Positions 19,856 through 28,310 of a stretch of DNA of 64,000 nucleotides are shown here, in pieces; the stretch's first letter is position 1, and every line of letters starts with the position of its first letter. This stretch comes from Massilia phyllostachyos. GTDB lineage: Bacteria > Pseudomonadota > Gammaproteobacteria > Burkholderiales > Burkholderiaceae_D. Made by a program: the position numbers and the translations under genes. The notes under the pieces were generated by a model that worked only from the letters and a program-made list of their open reading frames with translations, ran no database searches and was not told the DNA's origin. The stretch is from contig NZ_JAJNOC010000004.1 of the NCBI RefSeq assembly GCF_021044825.1, forward strand, positions 1-64,000, read 5' to 3'.

Positions 19856-20284
19856 TCAGCTTGCGAGAGCCGCGGTGGTGAAAGCATCCTCGGCCCGGTC
19901 CTGGCCGAACCAGGCGCGGGCCGCGCGGCGCACCAGGGTGGTTTCGCGGCCGTCGAGGTGGCCGTCGGCCTGGACGATGTCGACCATGGTCTTCCACAGG
20001 CAGATCTGCAGCAGCGGGTCGCGGATGTCCTGCAGCAGGCCGTCCAGCAGGACCGGGTCGATCTCGACCATGCCGGCGCGGCGGTTGGCGGCGGCGTCCA
20101 GCAGGTCTTCGCACAGCTCGCGCAGGGTGCGGTCGAAGGTGTCGTCATCGACCTTGACCTGCTCCAGGAAGGTGGCGCGCTGCATGGCGTGCAGCTCGGA
20201 CGGGCTCAGGTGGCCGTCCACGATCATGGCCAGCGCCAGGATGCGGCTGATGGCTTCGGGACTGTTGGCGGTGTAGGTGTGCAT
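19856..20284 (-). CDS. TerB-like tellurite resistance family protein
   Basis: A 142-residue soluble helical protein. Two acidic loop motifs, AMIVDGHLSPSEL (about 18-30) and DIVQADGHLDGRET (about 104-117), are the repeated DG-x-x-x-x-E signature of the TerB fold, which binds calcium. Start chosen at ATG 20284 (MHTYTANSPEAISRI). It is directly upstream of a TerC-family gene. TerB-TerC pairing suggests a metal-stress module at the membrane. The operon is divergent from the NhaR-type regulator. Confidence 0.75.
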   Translation of the reverse strand: MHTYTANSPEAISRILALAMIVDGHLSPSELHAMQRATFLEQVKVDDDTFDRTLRELCEDLLDAAANRRAGMVEIDPVLLDGLLQDIRDPLLQICLWKTMVDIVQADGHLDGRETTLVRRAARAWFGQDRAEDAFTTAALAS

Positions 20285-20393
20285 GGTTGACCTCGACAAA
20301 AAATGAATGTGAAGTCACTATAGGAGCGCACTATTGCAAAGTAAAATCGATTAATCTTTCGCTATTCATCAGTTTTTGTTGAGGATCGGCCGG

Positions 20394-21281
20394 ATGATCA
20401 ATTACAAGCACCTGCATTACTTTCACGCGGTCGCCTCGCTCGGCACGGTGGCGCGCGCCGCCGAGCAATTGCACGTGACGGCGCAGGCGATCAGCATGCA
20501 GTTGCAGGTGCTGGAAGATCAGTTGGGCGAGGCACTGTTCCAGAAGAAGGGCAGGGTGCTGGAGCTGACCGAGGCGGGCAAGACGGTGCTGCGCTATGCC
20601 GAGCAGATCTTTGACCTGGGTAACGAGCTGGAACAGGCGGTGCGCCGCGGCGGTTTCACAGAACCGGAAACCCTGCGCGTCGGCATCACCGACGTGATCG
20701 CCAAGACCATGGCCTTCCGCCTGCTGCAGCCAGCGCGTGAAGCGGGCCTGGCGATGCGCCTGATCTGCAAGGAAGGCCGCTTCGATGACCTGGTGGTCGA
20801 GCTCGCCGCCCACCGGCTCGATCTCGTCATCGCCGACCAGGGCCTGCCGACCGGCGGCGCGGTGCGTGGCCACACCCGCCTGCTCGGCTCCAGCACGCTC
20901 ACCGTGATGGGCCACCCGGAGCTGTGCGAAGCCTGGCCGGGCGACTTCCCGCAACGCCTGGCGGGCGCCCCGGTCCTGTTGCCGGGCCAGGACGCCGCCG
21001 TGCACAGCCAGCTGAACAGCTGGTTCGAGACCCACGCGCTGCGACCGATCATCGTCGGCGAATTCGACGATGGCGCCTTGCTGAAATCCTTTGCCTGCGC
21101 CGGCACCGGCTTCATGGTGGCGCCGACCGTGCTGGCCGACGTCGTGCACGAGGAGGACGGCCTGGTGGCGATCGGCACCATCGACGCCATCGTCGAGCAT
21201 TTCTATGCCGTGTCGGTCGAGCGGCGCGAGCATCATCCCGCGGTGCGCCGCATCCTAAATAATGCGGGATCGGTATTTTAA
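20394..21281 (+). CDS. nhaR: NhaR-type LysR transcriptional regulator
   Basis: LysR-family activator. In E. coli, NhaR responds to sodium and controls nhaA and pga. The 295-residue product starts MINYKHLHYFHAVASLGTVA with the N-terminal helix-turn-helix (AAEQLHVTAQAISMQLQVLE). It has the NhaR-specific LRVGITDVIAKTMAFRLLQP and a C-terminus resembling NhaR (FMVAPTVLADVVHEEDGL). The ATG at 20394 has GAGGATCGG upstream. It is divergent from the TerB-TerC operon, 109 bp apart, a plausible target. A second, broken copy of its last ~60 codons lies at 24174-24352 beyond the AT-rich island. Confidence 0.85.
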   Translation: MINYKHLHYFHAVASLGTVARAAEQLHVTAQAISMQLQVLEDQLGEALFQKKGRVLELTEAGKTVLRYAEQIFDLGNELEQAVRRGGFTEPETLRVGITDVIAKTMAFRLLQPAREAGLAMRLICKEGRFDDLVVELAAHRLDLVIADQGLPTGGAVRGHTRLLGSSTLTVMGHPELCEAWPGDFPQRLAGAPVLLPGQDAAVHSQLNSWFETHALRPIIVGEFDDGALLKSFACAGTGFMVAPTVLADVVHEEDGLVAIGTIDAIVEHFYAVSVERREHHPAVRRILNNAGSVF

Positions 21282-21651
21282 CGGGAATGTAATTACCTAT
21301 CTTGAATGCAAGGGCAATACTTGAAAGCTCCAATTTTGGTCGACATTGAAATGGAAAATTAAGTTCAACAATATCCAGCTAATATAAGTGGTAATGTCGT
21401 CGCCCTCTTATTTTGGTTGAGAATATAAGTTGGTCTTGTCGGTAGTATCCTAATATAGAAATTAATCACCAAAATTTTGTTCATATTGTCGGATTCGTGA
21501 CCCATTGCGAATTAACCGGAATTACCTATATATTTTTATAATTTAGTACTTAGCTAGTGCTAAGCTTTGAGATTATTCGTTAGGCATAATGTGTCATCTA
21601 GATGCGCACATCACGAAGATTCATGCAATAATGAAAGCTAAAGGGGGTGTC
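21282..21651. promoter_or_regulatory. AT-rich leader of the DUF262 island
   Basis: This 370-bp stretch holds no gene and is sharply AT-rich compared with nhaR before it. The decamer AATTACCTAT occurs at 21291-21300 and again at 21520-21529. A perfect inverted repeat CTTAGC-TAGT-GCTAAG lies at 21549-21564, about 90 bp before the DUF262 start, and could be an operator. AT-rich hexamers suitable as -10 boxes are plentiful, so no single promoter is assigned. No integrase gene or recognisable attachment site is present. Confidence 0.45.
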
Positions 21652-23178
21652 ATGGATTTTCAACAATCTAAGTATTCGATTGATAGTTTAGTTCAACGAG
21701 TTCGTAGCGGTAAATTGGCGTTACCTGACTTTCAACGAGACTTCGTATGGGAGCCGAAAGAAGTAGTAGATCTTTTAGACAGCATTTCTCGACAGTGGCC
21801 GATTGGCTCTCTCCTTCTATTATCTGGCCCTCAGCCGTTTGCCTTTCGCCCCATCAATAGTGGTCCAGAGCTATCGGTAAGCGACTTGGACTTGTATATT
21901 TTGGACGGGCAACAGCGTGTAACGGCTTTATTTCATGCGATTGCTGATGTTTCCGATTTTTGTTATTTTGTGGATTTTCAGGAGCTCCTGAATGGAAGTG
22001 ATGAGGTATTTTCGTGGGAGCGAAGATCAAAGTTCGAAAGGCAATATCCTGATGTAAAAAGTCGCGCTAAAGGGATGGTTGCGCTTGTAACTGACTTGTG
22101 GGAGATATCGAAATTCTATGAGTGGATGAGATTTGTTCCTGAAAATATCGATACGTCGCAGGTTATTCACTTGCGTCAGACCAGGTTGGGCGGATTACAA
22201 AGTAAAGTTTACGATGTTTTTGCAATTGTCCTGGAGCAAGATATTGACCTGGAAGCTTTGGCTAGGATTTTTGAGACAATTAATAGGAAAGGCGTCGATC
22301 TGGATGCATTCGAGCTATTAGTCGCAAAGCTTTATCCACATGGGTTTAATTTAAAGGAAGAATGGGAAAAGGCAAGGGAAGAATTTCGTATCTTGGGAGA
22401 TTTCGATCCAGATGAGAAGCATAAGTTAGAGCTTCTAAAGCTTGTTTCGTTAATAATAAGAATTAGTGAAGGCAAAAAATTTTCGAGGGGTGTACGTCAA
22501 GGAGATCTGCTTGCATTAAGCAAAGAAAATATCAGTACATATTGGCGTGACGGCGTCTCGTTAATGGCAGAAACTCTTCAATTTGCGAAATTAAATTTCG
22601 GAGTTATATCTCCGGAATTGCTTCCGAACTGGGCGATGATACATGGGCTTGCTGGGCTAATCAAGTTTCATCGTTATGATGCAACTGAAGCATGGTGGCG
22701 AAATTCTTTGATTGAACAACATTATGCACAGGCGGCAAATACGAAAATTGTAGCTCATTGGGATATATTGAGGACTGGGGCATTTACTGTCGAGAAAGTT
22801 CAAATTGGTGAGGATAAAGCTCGTGAAATTCTCGCTAAGCCGGCTGGCGCAAATGGATTGTTAAATAAGGGTCTGTTGGCACTTATTTATAAAGGCGGCG
22901 CATTAGATCCTTTGACAAATAAGCCTTTGCAGTCTAGCCAAAGAATTGCATTCCGTTCAATCTCCTCGGACGGAGTTATTCGTAGAATTAGATCCGTGGA
23001 TAAGATTTCACAAATTATAATGCTTAGTGACGAAGGCGATAAAAAAATTGGTCGGCAAATCCTTGCTAGCGATCCAAAAGTAAGTCAGCTTGCTCTGTCA
23101 TCTCAAGGACTTGATTTGGGAACATACGAACGAGTGGAAGCTTTCCTAATCAATGTCCTTCAGAGTGGAGAAATTTAA
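21652..23178 (+). CDS. GmrSD-like DUF262 protein without visible HNH nuclease motif
   Basis: The 508-residue protein opens with the DUF262 domain: PDFQRDFVW (25-33), WPIGSLLLL (49-57), the ILDGQQRVTAL box (83-93; DGQQR is the ParB/Srx-like nucleotide-processing motif) and FETINRKGVDLDAFELL (207-223). These are signatures of GmrS and related type IV restriction and BREX-associated proteins. The C-terminus aligns in layout with the GmrD-type region (YKGGALDPLTNKPL, about 413-426). The expected HHIFP catalytic motif is replaced by RIAFRSIS (431-438), so DNA cleavage is doubtful. AAGGGGGT precedes the ATG at 21652. Codon use is AT-rich, unlike its neighbours. It overlaps the next gene by 1 bp. 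Confidence 0.82.
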   Translation: MDFQQSKYSIDSLVQRVRSGKLALPDFQRDFVWEPKEVVDLLDSISRQWPIGSLLLLSGPQPFAFRPINSGPELSVSDLDLYILDGQQRVTALFHAIADVSDFCYFVDFQELLNGSDEVFSWERRSKFERQYPDVKSRAKGMVALVTDLWEISKFYEWMRFVPENIDTSQVIHLRQTRLGGLQSKVYDVFAIVLEQDIDLEALARIFETINRKGVDLDAFELLVAKLYPHGFNLKEEWEKAREEFRILGDFDPDEKHKLELLKLVSLIIRISEGKKFSRGVRQGDLLALSKENISTYWRDGVSLMAETLQFAKLNFGVISPELLPNWAMIHGLAGLIKFHRYDATEAWWRNSLIEQHYAQAANTKIVAHWDILRTGAFTVEKVQIGEDKAREILAKPAGANGLLNKGLLALIYKGGALDPLTNKPLQSSQRIAFRSISSDGVIRRIRSVDKISQIIMLSDEGDKKIGRQILASDPKVSQLALSSQGLDLGTYERVEAFLINVLQSGEI

Positions 23179-24062
23179 TGAAATTGACCAAGTCTAGTCC
23201 CGTCAATGAAAATAATACCAAGTTTCTCTGGGGATGTTTTTTAGCAATCGTTGTTGTTTGGTTCTCTGCAATATTTTGGGTTCCAAAAGTTTCTTCATTG
23301 TTGATTACGTCGGCTGTGGAGTGCCAAGTTAGTTTGCCAGACGGCAGACCAACACCAGAGTGTGTCAATGTACTTGGCAGTTATGGTGCAACTGGTGACC
23401 TTTTTGGAGCAGTAACCTCGCTATTTTCCGCATTAGGTCTTTTTGCAGTCGCTTTCACTGTTCACGTCGAGTCTAAGGCACGGAAATCGGAGCTAAAGCC
23501 GTTTGTAATTTCAAATTTAGGAGAGGACGGGATAACACTTCAGGACCCTAATTTGGGAACTGAGCAAAACATTGATGTGTTAGTACCTCTAGTATTCAAG
23601 AACGTCGGTGAAGTTGCTATTAATGTCAATATTTCGGCGGAACTCGAGTACGCTGGTAAAAAATTTCAAATTGATGAGGTATCCCTTGAAAGCCCTCTAG
23701 TTGCAGAATTTGATGTCCATGAAATAGTCAGAGGAACTCTTAAAGCTGATGCTTTTAAGACAGTTCTGGGAGCCCTAGAAGATGAGGCCGAAACAAAAAC
23801 CAATGGCTCTAATTCGGCTCCTAGTGCCATCCCTGTTTCTTTAAAGATCAATATATTCTATGAGAGTCTTTCGGGAGTTACGTGGGTTACGACTGTCAAA
23901 TATAACATTACGTTAACAACTCCTGCCCACCGAGACAAACTTATATCTTTGACGAAGTTAACTGCTGATCGTACAACGATGTGGGCTAATAAGGTTTCTG
24001 TTCCTTTAACGGCGAAAGTGGCAAAAGGGTCATGGGACTATGGCCTGAAAGAGTCCAAGTAG
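23178..24062 (+). CDS. Two-transmembrane protein with GDLFGA motif, putative effector
   Basis: I do not recognise a named family. The 294-residue product has a first membrane helix at about 17-36, a short external loop with Cys49 and Cys62 and a second helix at about 76-96. A 200-residue beta-rich soluble tail (97-294), predicted cytoplasmic, follows. The block GATGDLFGAVTSLFSALGLF resembles the GxxGDxFGAxxxLFSxLxF signature of small membrane proteins found in phage-defence loci and annotated as putative abortive infection proteins. Its ATG overlaps the DUF262 stop as TAATG with GGAG upstream, so translation is coupled. Function as a membrane effector is inferred only from layout and context. 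Confidence 0.6.
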   Translation: MKLTKSSPVNENNTKFLWGCFLAIVVVWFSAIFWVPKVSSLLITSAVECQVSLPDGRPTPECVNVLGSYGATGDLFGAVTSLFSALGLFAVAFTVHVESKARKSELKPFVISNLGEDGITLQDPNLGTEQNIDVLVPLVFKNVGEVAINVNISAELEYAGKKFQIDEVSLESPLVAEFDVHEIVRGTLKADAFKTVLGALEDEAETKTNGSNSAPSAIPVSLKINIFYESLSGVTWVTTVKYNITLTTPAHRDKLISLTKLTADRTTMWANKVSVPLTAKVAKGSWDYGLKESK

Positions 24063-24173
24063 ATTTATCACCGAGGCTAATTTTGGATATGTTGAAGGAT
24101 TTGTTTATAAGCTGCTATACCCAGACTTCCCAACAACTCTTTCAAAAGCCATATAACGCATCTTTCTTTGTCG

Positions 24174-24352
24174 CGTGTTCGACGGCAGGACGCTTGTGCA
24201 ATCTTCGCTTTTTCCACAGGGGATTATGGTGACGCCATGGTGCTGGCCGATGTCGTGCAATATAAGGATCGTCTGGTAAGTCGCAGCGCCATTCATGCAA
24301 TCGTTGAGAATCACGATGTTTTATCGGTAACGGGGCGGGTTCGTTATCCTGC
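24174..24352 (+). pseudogene. Degenerate 3' end of an nhaR-like gene
   Basis: Two frames joined by a 1-nt deletion near 24234-24237 give a peptide parallel to the NhaR C-terminus. Frame one has DGRTLVQSSLFPQGIMVTP against DDGALLKSFACAGTGFMVAP. Frame two has MVLADVVQYKDRLVSRSAIH then AIVENHDVLSV, against TVLADVVHEEDGLVAIGTID then AIVEHFYAVSV. The similarity also shows at DNA level (GTGCTGGCCGAyGTCGTGCA). It stops where the intact gene has its last ~15 codons. It lies at the right edge of the AT-rich island and is too diverged to be a recent duplication. Confidence 0.7.
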
Positions 24353-24399
24353 CTTGTGCTGCATCTGCAACGGACCCGGCATCGTGTTCGAAGCTGGCC

Positions 24400-24994
24400 A
24401 TGAGGGCGCGTGGCAAAGGGCGCGCCAACCTCAAGCCGCCGGGCACGTGCTTTTCGGCGCACCGGCCGACGGCGCGGCAACTGATCCTGACGACCGTCCT
24501 CGTGTGCCTGGCGCTGGTGCTGATCTCGATTTTGTTTCCCGCCGGCCCGACGGCGCCCTGGCTGCGGGACCCCAAGCCCACGCTCGGGTGGACCTTGATG
24601 CTCAGCGGCATCGGCACCCTGTTCGCGTTCGTCATGTTGTGCTTCATGAGCTACCAGCGGGTCCACATCGACGGCAGCACGATCCGCGTAAAGAGCACCG
24701 CGACCATGTTCCGCTGGCAGAGCTTTGACGCATCCCAGGTGCGCACGATCCGCTACACCGGCACCGGCTTCCAGAACATGTCCATCTGCCTCTACCCTCG
24801 CTCCAGAGGCCAACGACGACGCGCGCGTCGTGCCCTTCACCAGCACGTCGTGGTGGAGCGAATCCGCCGCGATCGACAATGCGGTTTATTTGGCCGTGGT
24901 GGCCGCCGTCGCGCGCGTGCAGCCGGGGATTGTGGTGGAAAACCTTCCTGCCGACTATGCAGGGCCCCTGTGCACGCCAGCCATGCTGATCTGA
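24400..24994 (+). pseudogene. Frameshifted gene for a small membrane protein
   Basis: The first part (24400 to about 24795) encodes an Arg-rich N-terminus, two hydrophobic helices (ILTTVLVCLALVLISILF; MLSGIGTLFAFVMLCFM) and then YQRVHIDGSTIRVKSTATMF, a PH-like strand pattern. Sensible coding then switches to another frame from about 24770 to the stop at 24994 (APEANDDARVVPFTSTSWWS; AVYLAVVAAVARVQPGIVVE). Both parts have the GC-rich codon bias of the host, and the change-over near 24780-24800 fits a single-base indel. The original protein would have about 200 residues. A sequencing error is possible. Family not recognised. Confidence 0.6.
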
Positions 24995-25147
24995 CTGGAT
25001 CGTCGTGGGGCGCAGGGTGGGCGGAAGCCCGCGAAGCACGCTGGCGCCGGCAGGCAGATGGCGGCGTTCGGTATGGATGGGAAATTGAAAACGGCGGCGG
25101 GCCAGATGGCCGCGCCGCCGTGCGGGTGCTGTCAGGTCAGCAGGAAA

Positions 25148-26380
25148 TCAAACCACCGAACCCAGCTTGAAGATCGGCATATACATCGCAATCACCAGGC
25201 CACCAATCAACACCCCCAGCACCACCATGATAAGCGGTTCCATCAGCGACGACAAGGCCGCCACCGCCTCGTCGACCTCATCCTCGAAGAAATCCGCCAC
25301 CTTGCCCAGCATGGCATCCAGCGACCCGGATTCCTCCCCGATCTGCACCATCTGGATCACCATGTTCGGGAACACGTTCACGTTCTGCATCGACAAGGTC
25401 AGGCTGGTACCCGTGCTGACTTCAAGCTGGATCTTGCGCGTCGCTTCCATGTAGACGAAGTTGCCCGAGGCGCCGCCGACCGAGTCGAGGGCTTCGACCA
25501 GCGGCACGCCGGCCGCGAACATGGTCGACAGGGTGCGGGTCCAGCGTGCGATGGTGGCCTTGCGGATCACCGCGCCGAAGATCGGCAGGCGCAGCAGCAG
25601 GCGGTCCATCGACTGTTGCATCTTGACCGAGCGTTTCCAGGACTGGAAGAAGAAGTAGAGCGCACCGAACAGCGAACCGAAGATCAGCCACCAGTAGGCA
25701 ACGAAGAATTCCGAGATCGCCATCACGATCAGCGTCGGCGCCGGCAGGTCGGCGCCGAAGGTCTTGAACACTTCTTTAAAGGCCGGAACCACCCAGATCA
25801 TGATCACGGCCGTGACCACGAAGGCGATCGCCAGGATCGAGATCGGGTACATCAGCGCCGACTTGATCTTGGCCTTGATCGCCAGGGTCTTCTCCTTGTA
25901 GATCGCCAGGCGCGTCAGCAGGTCTTCCAGGATACCGGCCTGTTCGCCCGCGCCCACCAGGTTGCAGAACAGCGGATCGAAATACAGCGGGTACTTGCGG
26001 AAGGCGTTGTTCAGGCTCGTGCCGGTCTCGACGTCGTTGCGCAGGTCCATGATCAGCTTCGACATGGACGGATTCGCGTGGCCCTTGCCGACGATGTCGA
26101 AGGCCTGCAGCAGCGGCACGCCGGCCTTCATCATGGTGGCCAGCTGGCGCGTGAACAGGGTCAGGTCCTTGTCGGTGATCTTCTTGCCGCTGCGGTAGGC
26201 CTTCTTCTTGACCTTGGTGACCAGGATGCCCTGGCGGCGCAGCGTGACGTTGACGATCGCCTCGCCGCCGGCGCGCAGTTCGCCGCGCACGGTCTTGCCG
26301 GTGCGGTCCTTGCCTTCCCAGGCATAGACCTTTTCCTTGACCTGGGCGTTGCCCTGGCTTTTCGTGAGGAGGCTTGCCAT
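25148..26380 (-). CDS. pilC: Type IV pilus inner-membrane platform protein PilC
   Basis: PilC anchors the pilus assembly motor in the inner membrane. The 410-residue product contains two T2SSF domains, the first opening LFTRQLATMMKAGVPLLQAF and the second RWTRTLSTMFAAGVPLVEAL. Each is followed by membrane helices. The C-terminus ends MYMPIFKLGSVV as in family members. The ATG at 26380 has GGAGG upstream on the minus strand. It lies 17 bp after pilB. pilD, normally next in the cluster, is displaced 8 kb away. Confidence 0.95.
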   Translation of the reverse strand: MASLLTKSQGNAQVKEKVYAWEGKDRTGKTVRGELRAGGEAIVNVTLRRQGILVTKVKKKAYRSGKKITDKDLTLFTRQLATMMKAGVPLLQAFDIVGKGHANPSMSKLIMDLRNDVETGTSLNNAFRKYPLYFDPLFCNLVGAGEQAGILEDLLTRLAIYKEKTLAIKAKIKSALMYPISILAIAFVVTAVIMIWVVPAFKEVFKTFGADLPAPTLIVMAISEFFVAYWWLIFGSLFGALYFFFQSWKRSVKMQQSMDRLLLRLPIFGAVIRKATIARWTRTLSTMFAAGVPLVEALDSVGGASGNFVYMEATRKIQLEVSTGTSLTLSMQNVNVFPNMVIQMVQIGEESGSLDAMLGKVADFFEDEVDEAVAALSSLMEPLIMVVLGVLIGGLVIAMYMPIFKLGSVV

Positions 26381-26397
26381 ATCGTGTCGTTCGCTTC

Positions 26398-28125
26398 CTA
26401 TTCGTTGGTGCAGCCGAGGACTTCTTCGAGGCTGGTGAGTCCCTGCTTGACTTTCATGAGGCCGGAGCGGCGCAGCGAGTTCACGCCGTCCTTCTCGGCC
26501 TGGGCGGCGATCTGCATCGCGTTGCCGTGCGCGAGGATCAGGGCCTCGATCGCCGGGGTGATCGGCATCAGCTGGTAGATGCCGACGCGGCCCTTGTAGC
26601 CGGAACCGAGGCAGCGGTCGCATCCCACGGGGCCGTAGGGCTTCCAGTCGTCTCCCAGGTCGCCTTCGCGGTAGCCGGCCGCCAGCAGCACGTCGCGCGA
26701 GGTCTCGAGCGGCTGCTTGCAGCTGCACAGGCGGCGCGCCAGGCGCTGGGCGGTGATCAGGATGACGGACGAGGCGATGTTGAATGGCGCCACGCCCATG
26801 TTCATCAGGCGCGTCAGGGTCGAGGGCGCGTCGTTGGTGTGCAGGGTCGAGAACACCATGTGGCCGGTCTGGGCGGCCTTGATCGCGATGTCGGCGGTTT
26901 CCAGGTCGCGGATCTCGCCGACCATGATGATGTCCGGATCCTGGCGCAGGAAGGACTTCAGCGCCACCGGGAACGTGAGGCCCGCCTTGTCGTTGACGTT
27001 CACCTGGTTCACGCCGGGCAGGTTGATCTCGGCCGGGTCTTCCGCGGTCGAAATGTTGATGCCCGGTTTGTTCAGCACGTTCAGGCAGGTGTACAGCGAC
27101 ACCGTTTTACCGGAGCCCGTGGGGCCGGTGACCAGCACCATGCCGTAGGGGCGCGAGATCGCGTCCAGCAGCAGGGCTTTCTGGTCCGGGTCGTAGCCGA
27201 GCGCGTCGATGCCCATCTGCGCCTGGGTCGCGTCCAGGATACGCATGACGGTCTTCTCGCCGAACAGGGTCGGGAGGGTGCTCACGCGGAAGTCGACGGT
27301 CCTGGTCGGGCCCATCACCAGGCGCATGCGGCCGTCCTGCGGCACGCGCTTTTCCGAGATGTCGAGCTTGGCCAGCACCTTGATGCGCGAGACCAGCTTG
27401 TCGCGGATGCCGATCGGCGGATTGGCGTGGTCGCGCAGCACGCCGTCCACGCGCATGCGGATGCGGTAGTACTTCTCGTAGGGCTCGAAGTGGATGTCGG
27501 AGGCGCCCAGCTGCATGGCGTCCATCAGGATCTTGTTCAGGAAGCGCACGATCGGCGCGTCCTCGACGTCGTTGGCCGCATCCGGCGGCGGCGCGGCCTG
27601 GGTCTCTTCCTCGGCGAACTCGATGTCGCCGTCCTCGCCCGCCAGGTCGTTCAGGCTGTCCTCGGCGCTCTTGGCGATGGTCGCCAGGAGTTTGAGCAGG
27701 GCGTCGTGGGCCACGATCACCGGCTCGACCGTCGCCTCGCTCTGGAACTTGATCTGGTCGAGGGCCTGGGTATTCGTCGGATCCGATAAAGCCACCGACA
27801 TCTTGTTGCCGCGCTTGGCCAGCGCGATGACGCGCTGCGCCTGCATCAGCTTGGCGTCGATGGCGGCGCCCGGCATCGCCTCCTGGGCAAAAGCGGACAG
27901 GTCGAGCAGCGGATAGCCGAAGGTCTCGGCGCAGAAGGCGGCCAGGGCGTTCGCATCGATGATGCCGCTCTCCAGCAGGGCGTCGATGAAGGCGCTTTTA
28001 TCCTGCGTCGCCTTCTTTTGCAGCGCATCGGCCTGTCCCGCGCTCAGGCGGTTGGCCTGGACCAGCGCGCGCGCCAGGCCCGCCATCGGCGTGCCTTGGG
28101 TCGTGTTGGGGAGGACTGCTGCCAT
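26398..28125 (-). CDS. pilB: Type IV pilus assembly ATPase PilB
   Basis: Hexameric ATPase powering pilus extension. The 575-residue protein has an N-terminal MshEN-type domain (about 15-155), which in this family binds cyclic di-GMP. Then come Walker A GPTGSGKT (334-341), the Asp box with ISTAEDPAEI, Walker B QDPDIIMVGEIRD and the His box HMVFSTLHTNDAP. A zinc site is formed by Cys467, Cys469, Cys502 and Cys505. It is the first gene of a pilB-pilC operon; no Shine-Dalgarno stands out before the ATG. Confidence 0.95.
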   Translation of the reverse strand: MAAVLPNTTQGTPMAGLARALVQANRLSAGQADALQKKATQDKSAFIDALLESGIIDANALAAFCAETFGYPLLDLSAFAQEAMPGAAIDAKLMQAQRVIALAKRGNKMSVALSDPTNTQALDQIKFQSEATVEPVIVAHDALLKLLATIAKSAEDSLNDLAGEDGDIEFAEEETQAAPPPDAANDVEDAPIVRFLNKILMDAMQLGASDIHFEPYEKYYRIRMRVDGVLRDHANPPIGIRDKLVSRIKVLAKLDISEKRVPQDGRMRLVMGPTRTVDFRVSTLPTLFGEKTVMRILDATQAQMGIDALGYDPDQKALLLDAISRPYGMVLVTGPTGSGKTVSLYTCLNVLNKPGINISTAEDPAEINLPGVNQVNVNDKAGLTFPVALKSFLRQDPDIIMVGEIRDLETADIAIKAAQTGHMVFSTLHTNDAPSTLTRLMNMGVAPFNIASSVILITAQRLARRLCSCKQPLETSRDVLLAAGYREGDLGDDWKPYGPVGCDRCLGSGYKGRVGIYQLMPITPAIEALILAHGNAMQIAAQAEKDGVNSLRRSGLMKVKQGLTSLEEVLGCTNE

Positions 28126-28310
28126 ATGCGCAAGTAGGAGAAAAGGGGGATCGGGCTTGGTCTGGGATCACTGGATGATGCCTACGGGCATCACATTTGT
28201 AAAGGATTCCGTACCGTGCGAGATGCGTGCGCGCCACGTAGACAGGATGGCACGCGCGGATTCGATATCAGCCGATCAAGGGCTGTGGTACGGGCGACAA
28301 TGAGTGTGAA

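Noticed and set aside
21282-24360. An integrase-generated genomic island with attachment sites
   Set aside because: No integrase and no tRNA. The only direct repeat seen (10 bp, 21291 and 21520) lies on one side, so the entry mechanism is left open.
24142-24879. A 245-codon minus-strand frame across the relic and frameshifted gene
   Set aside because: Composition is shadow-like and it crosses two features with better plus-strand evidence.
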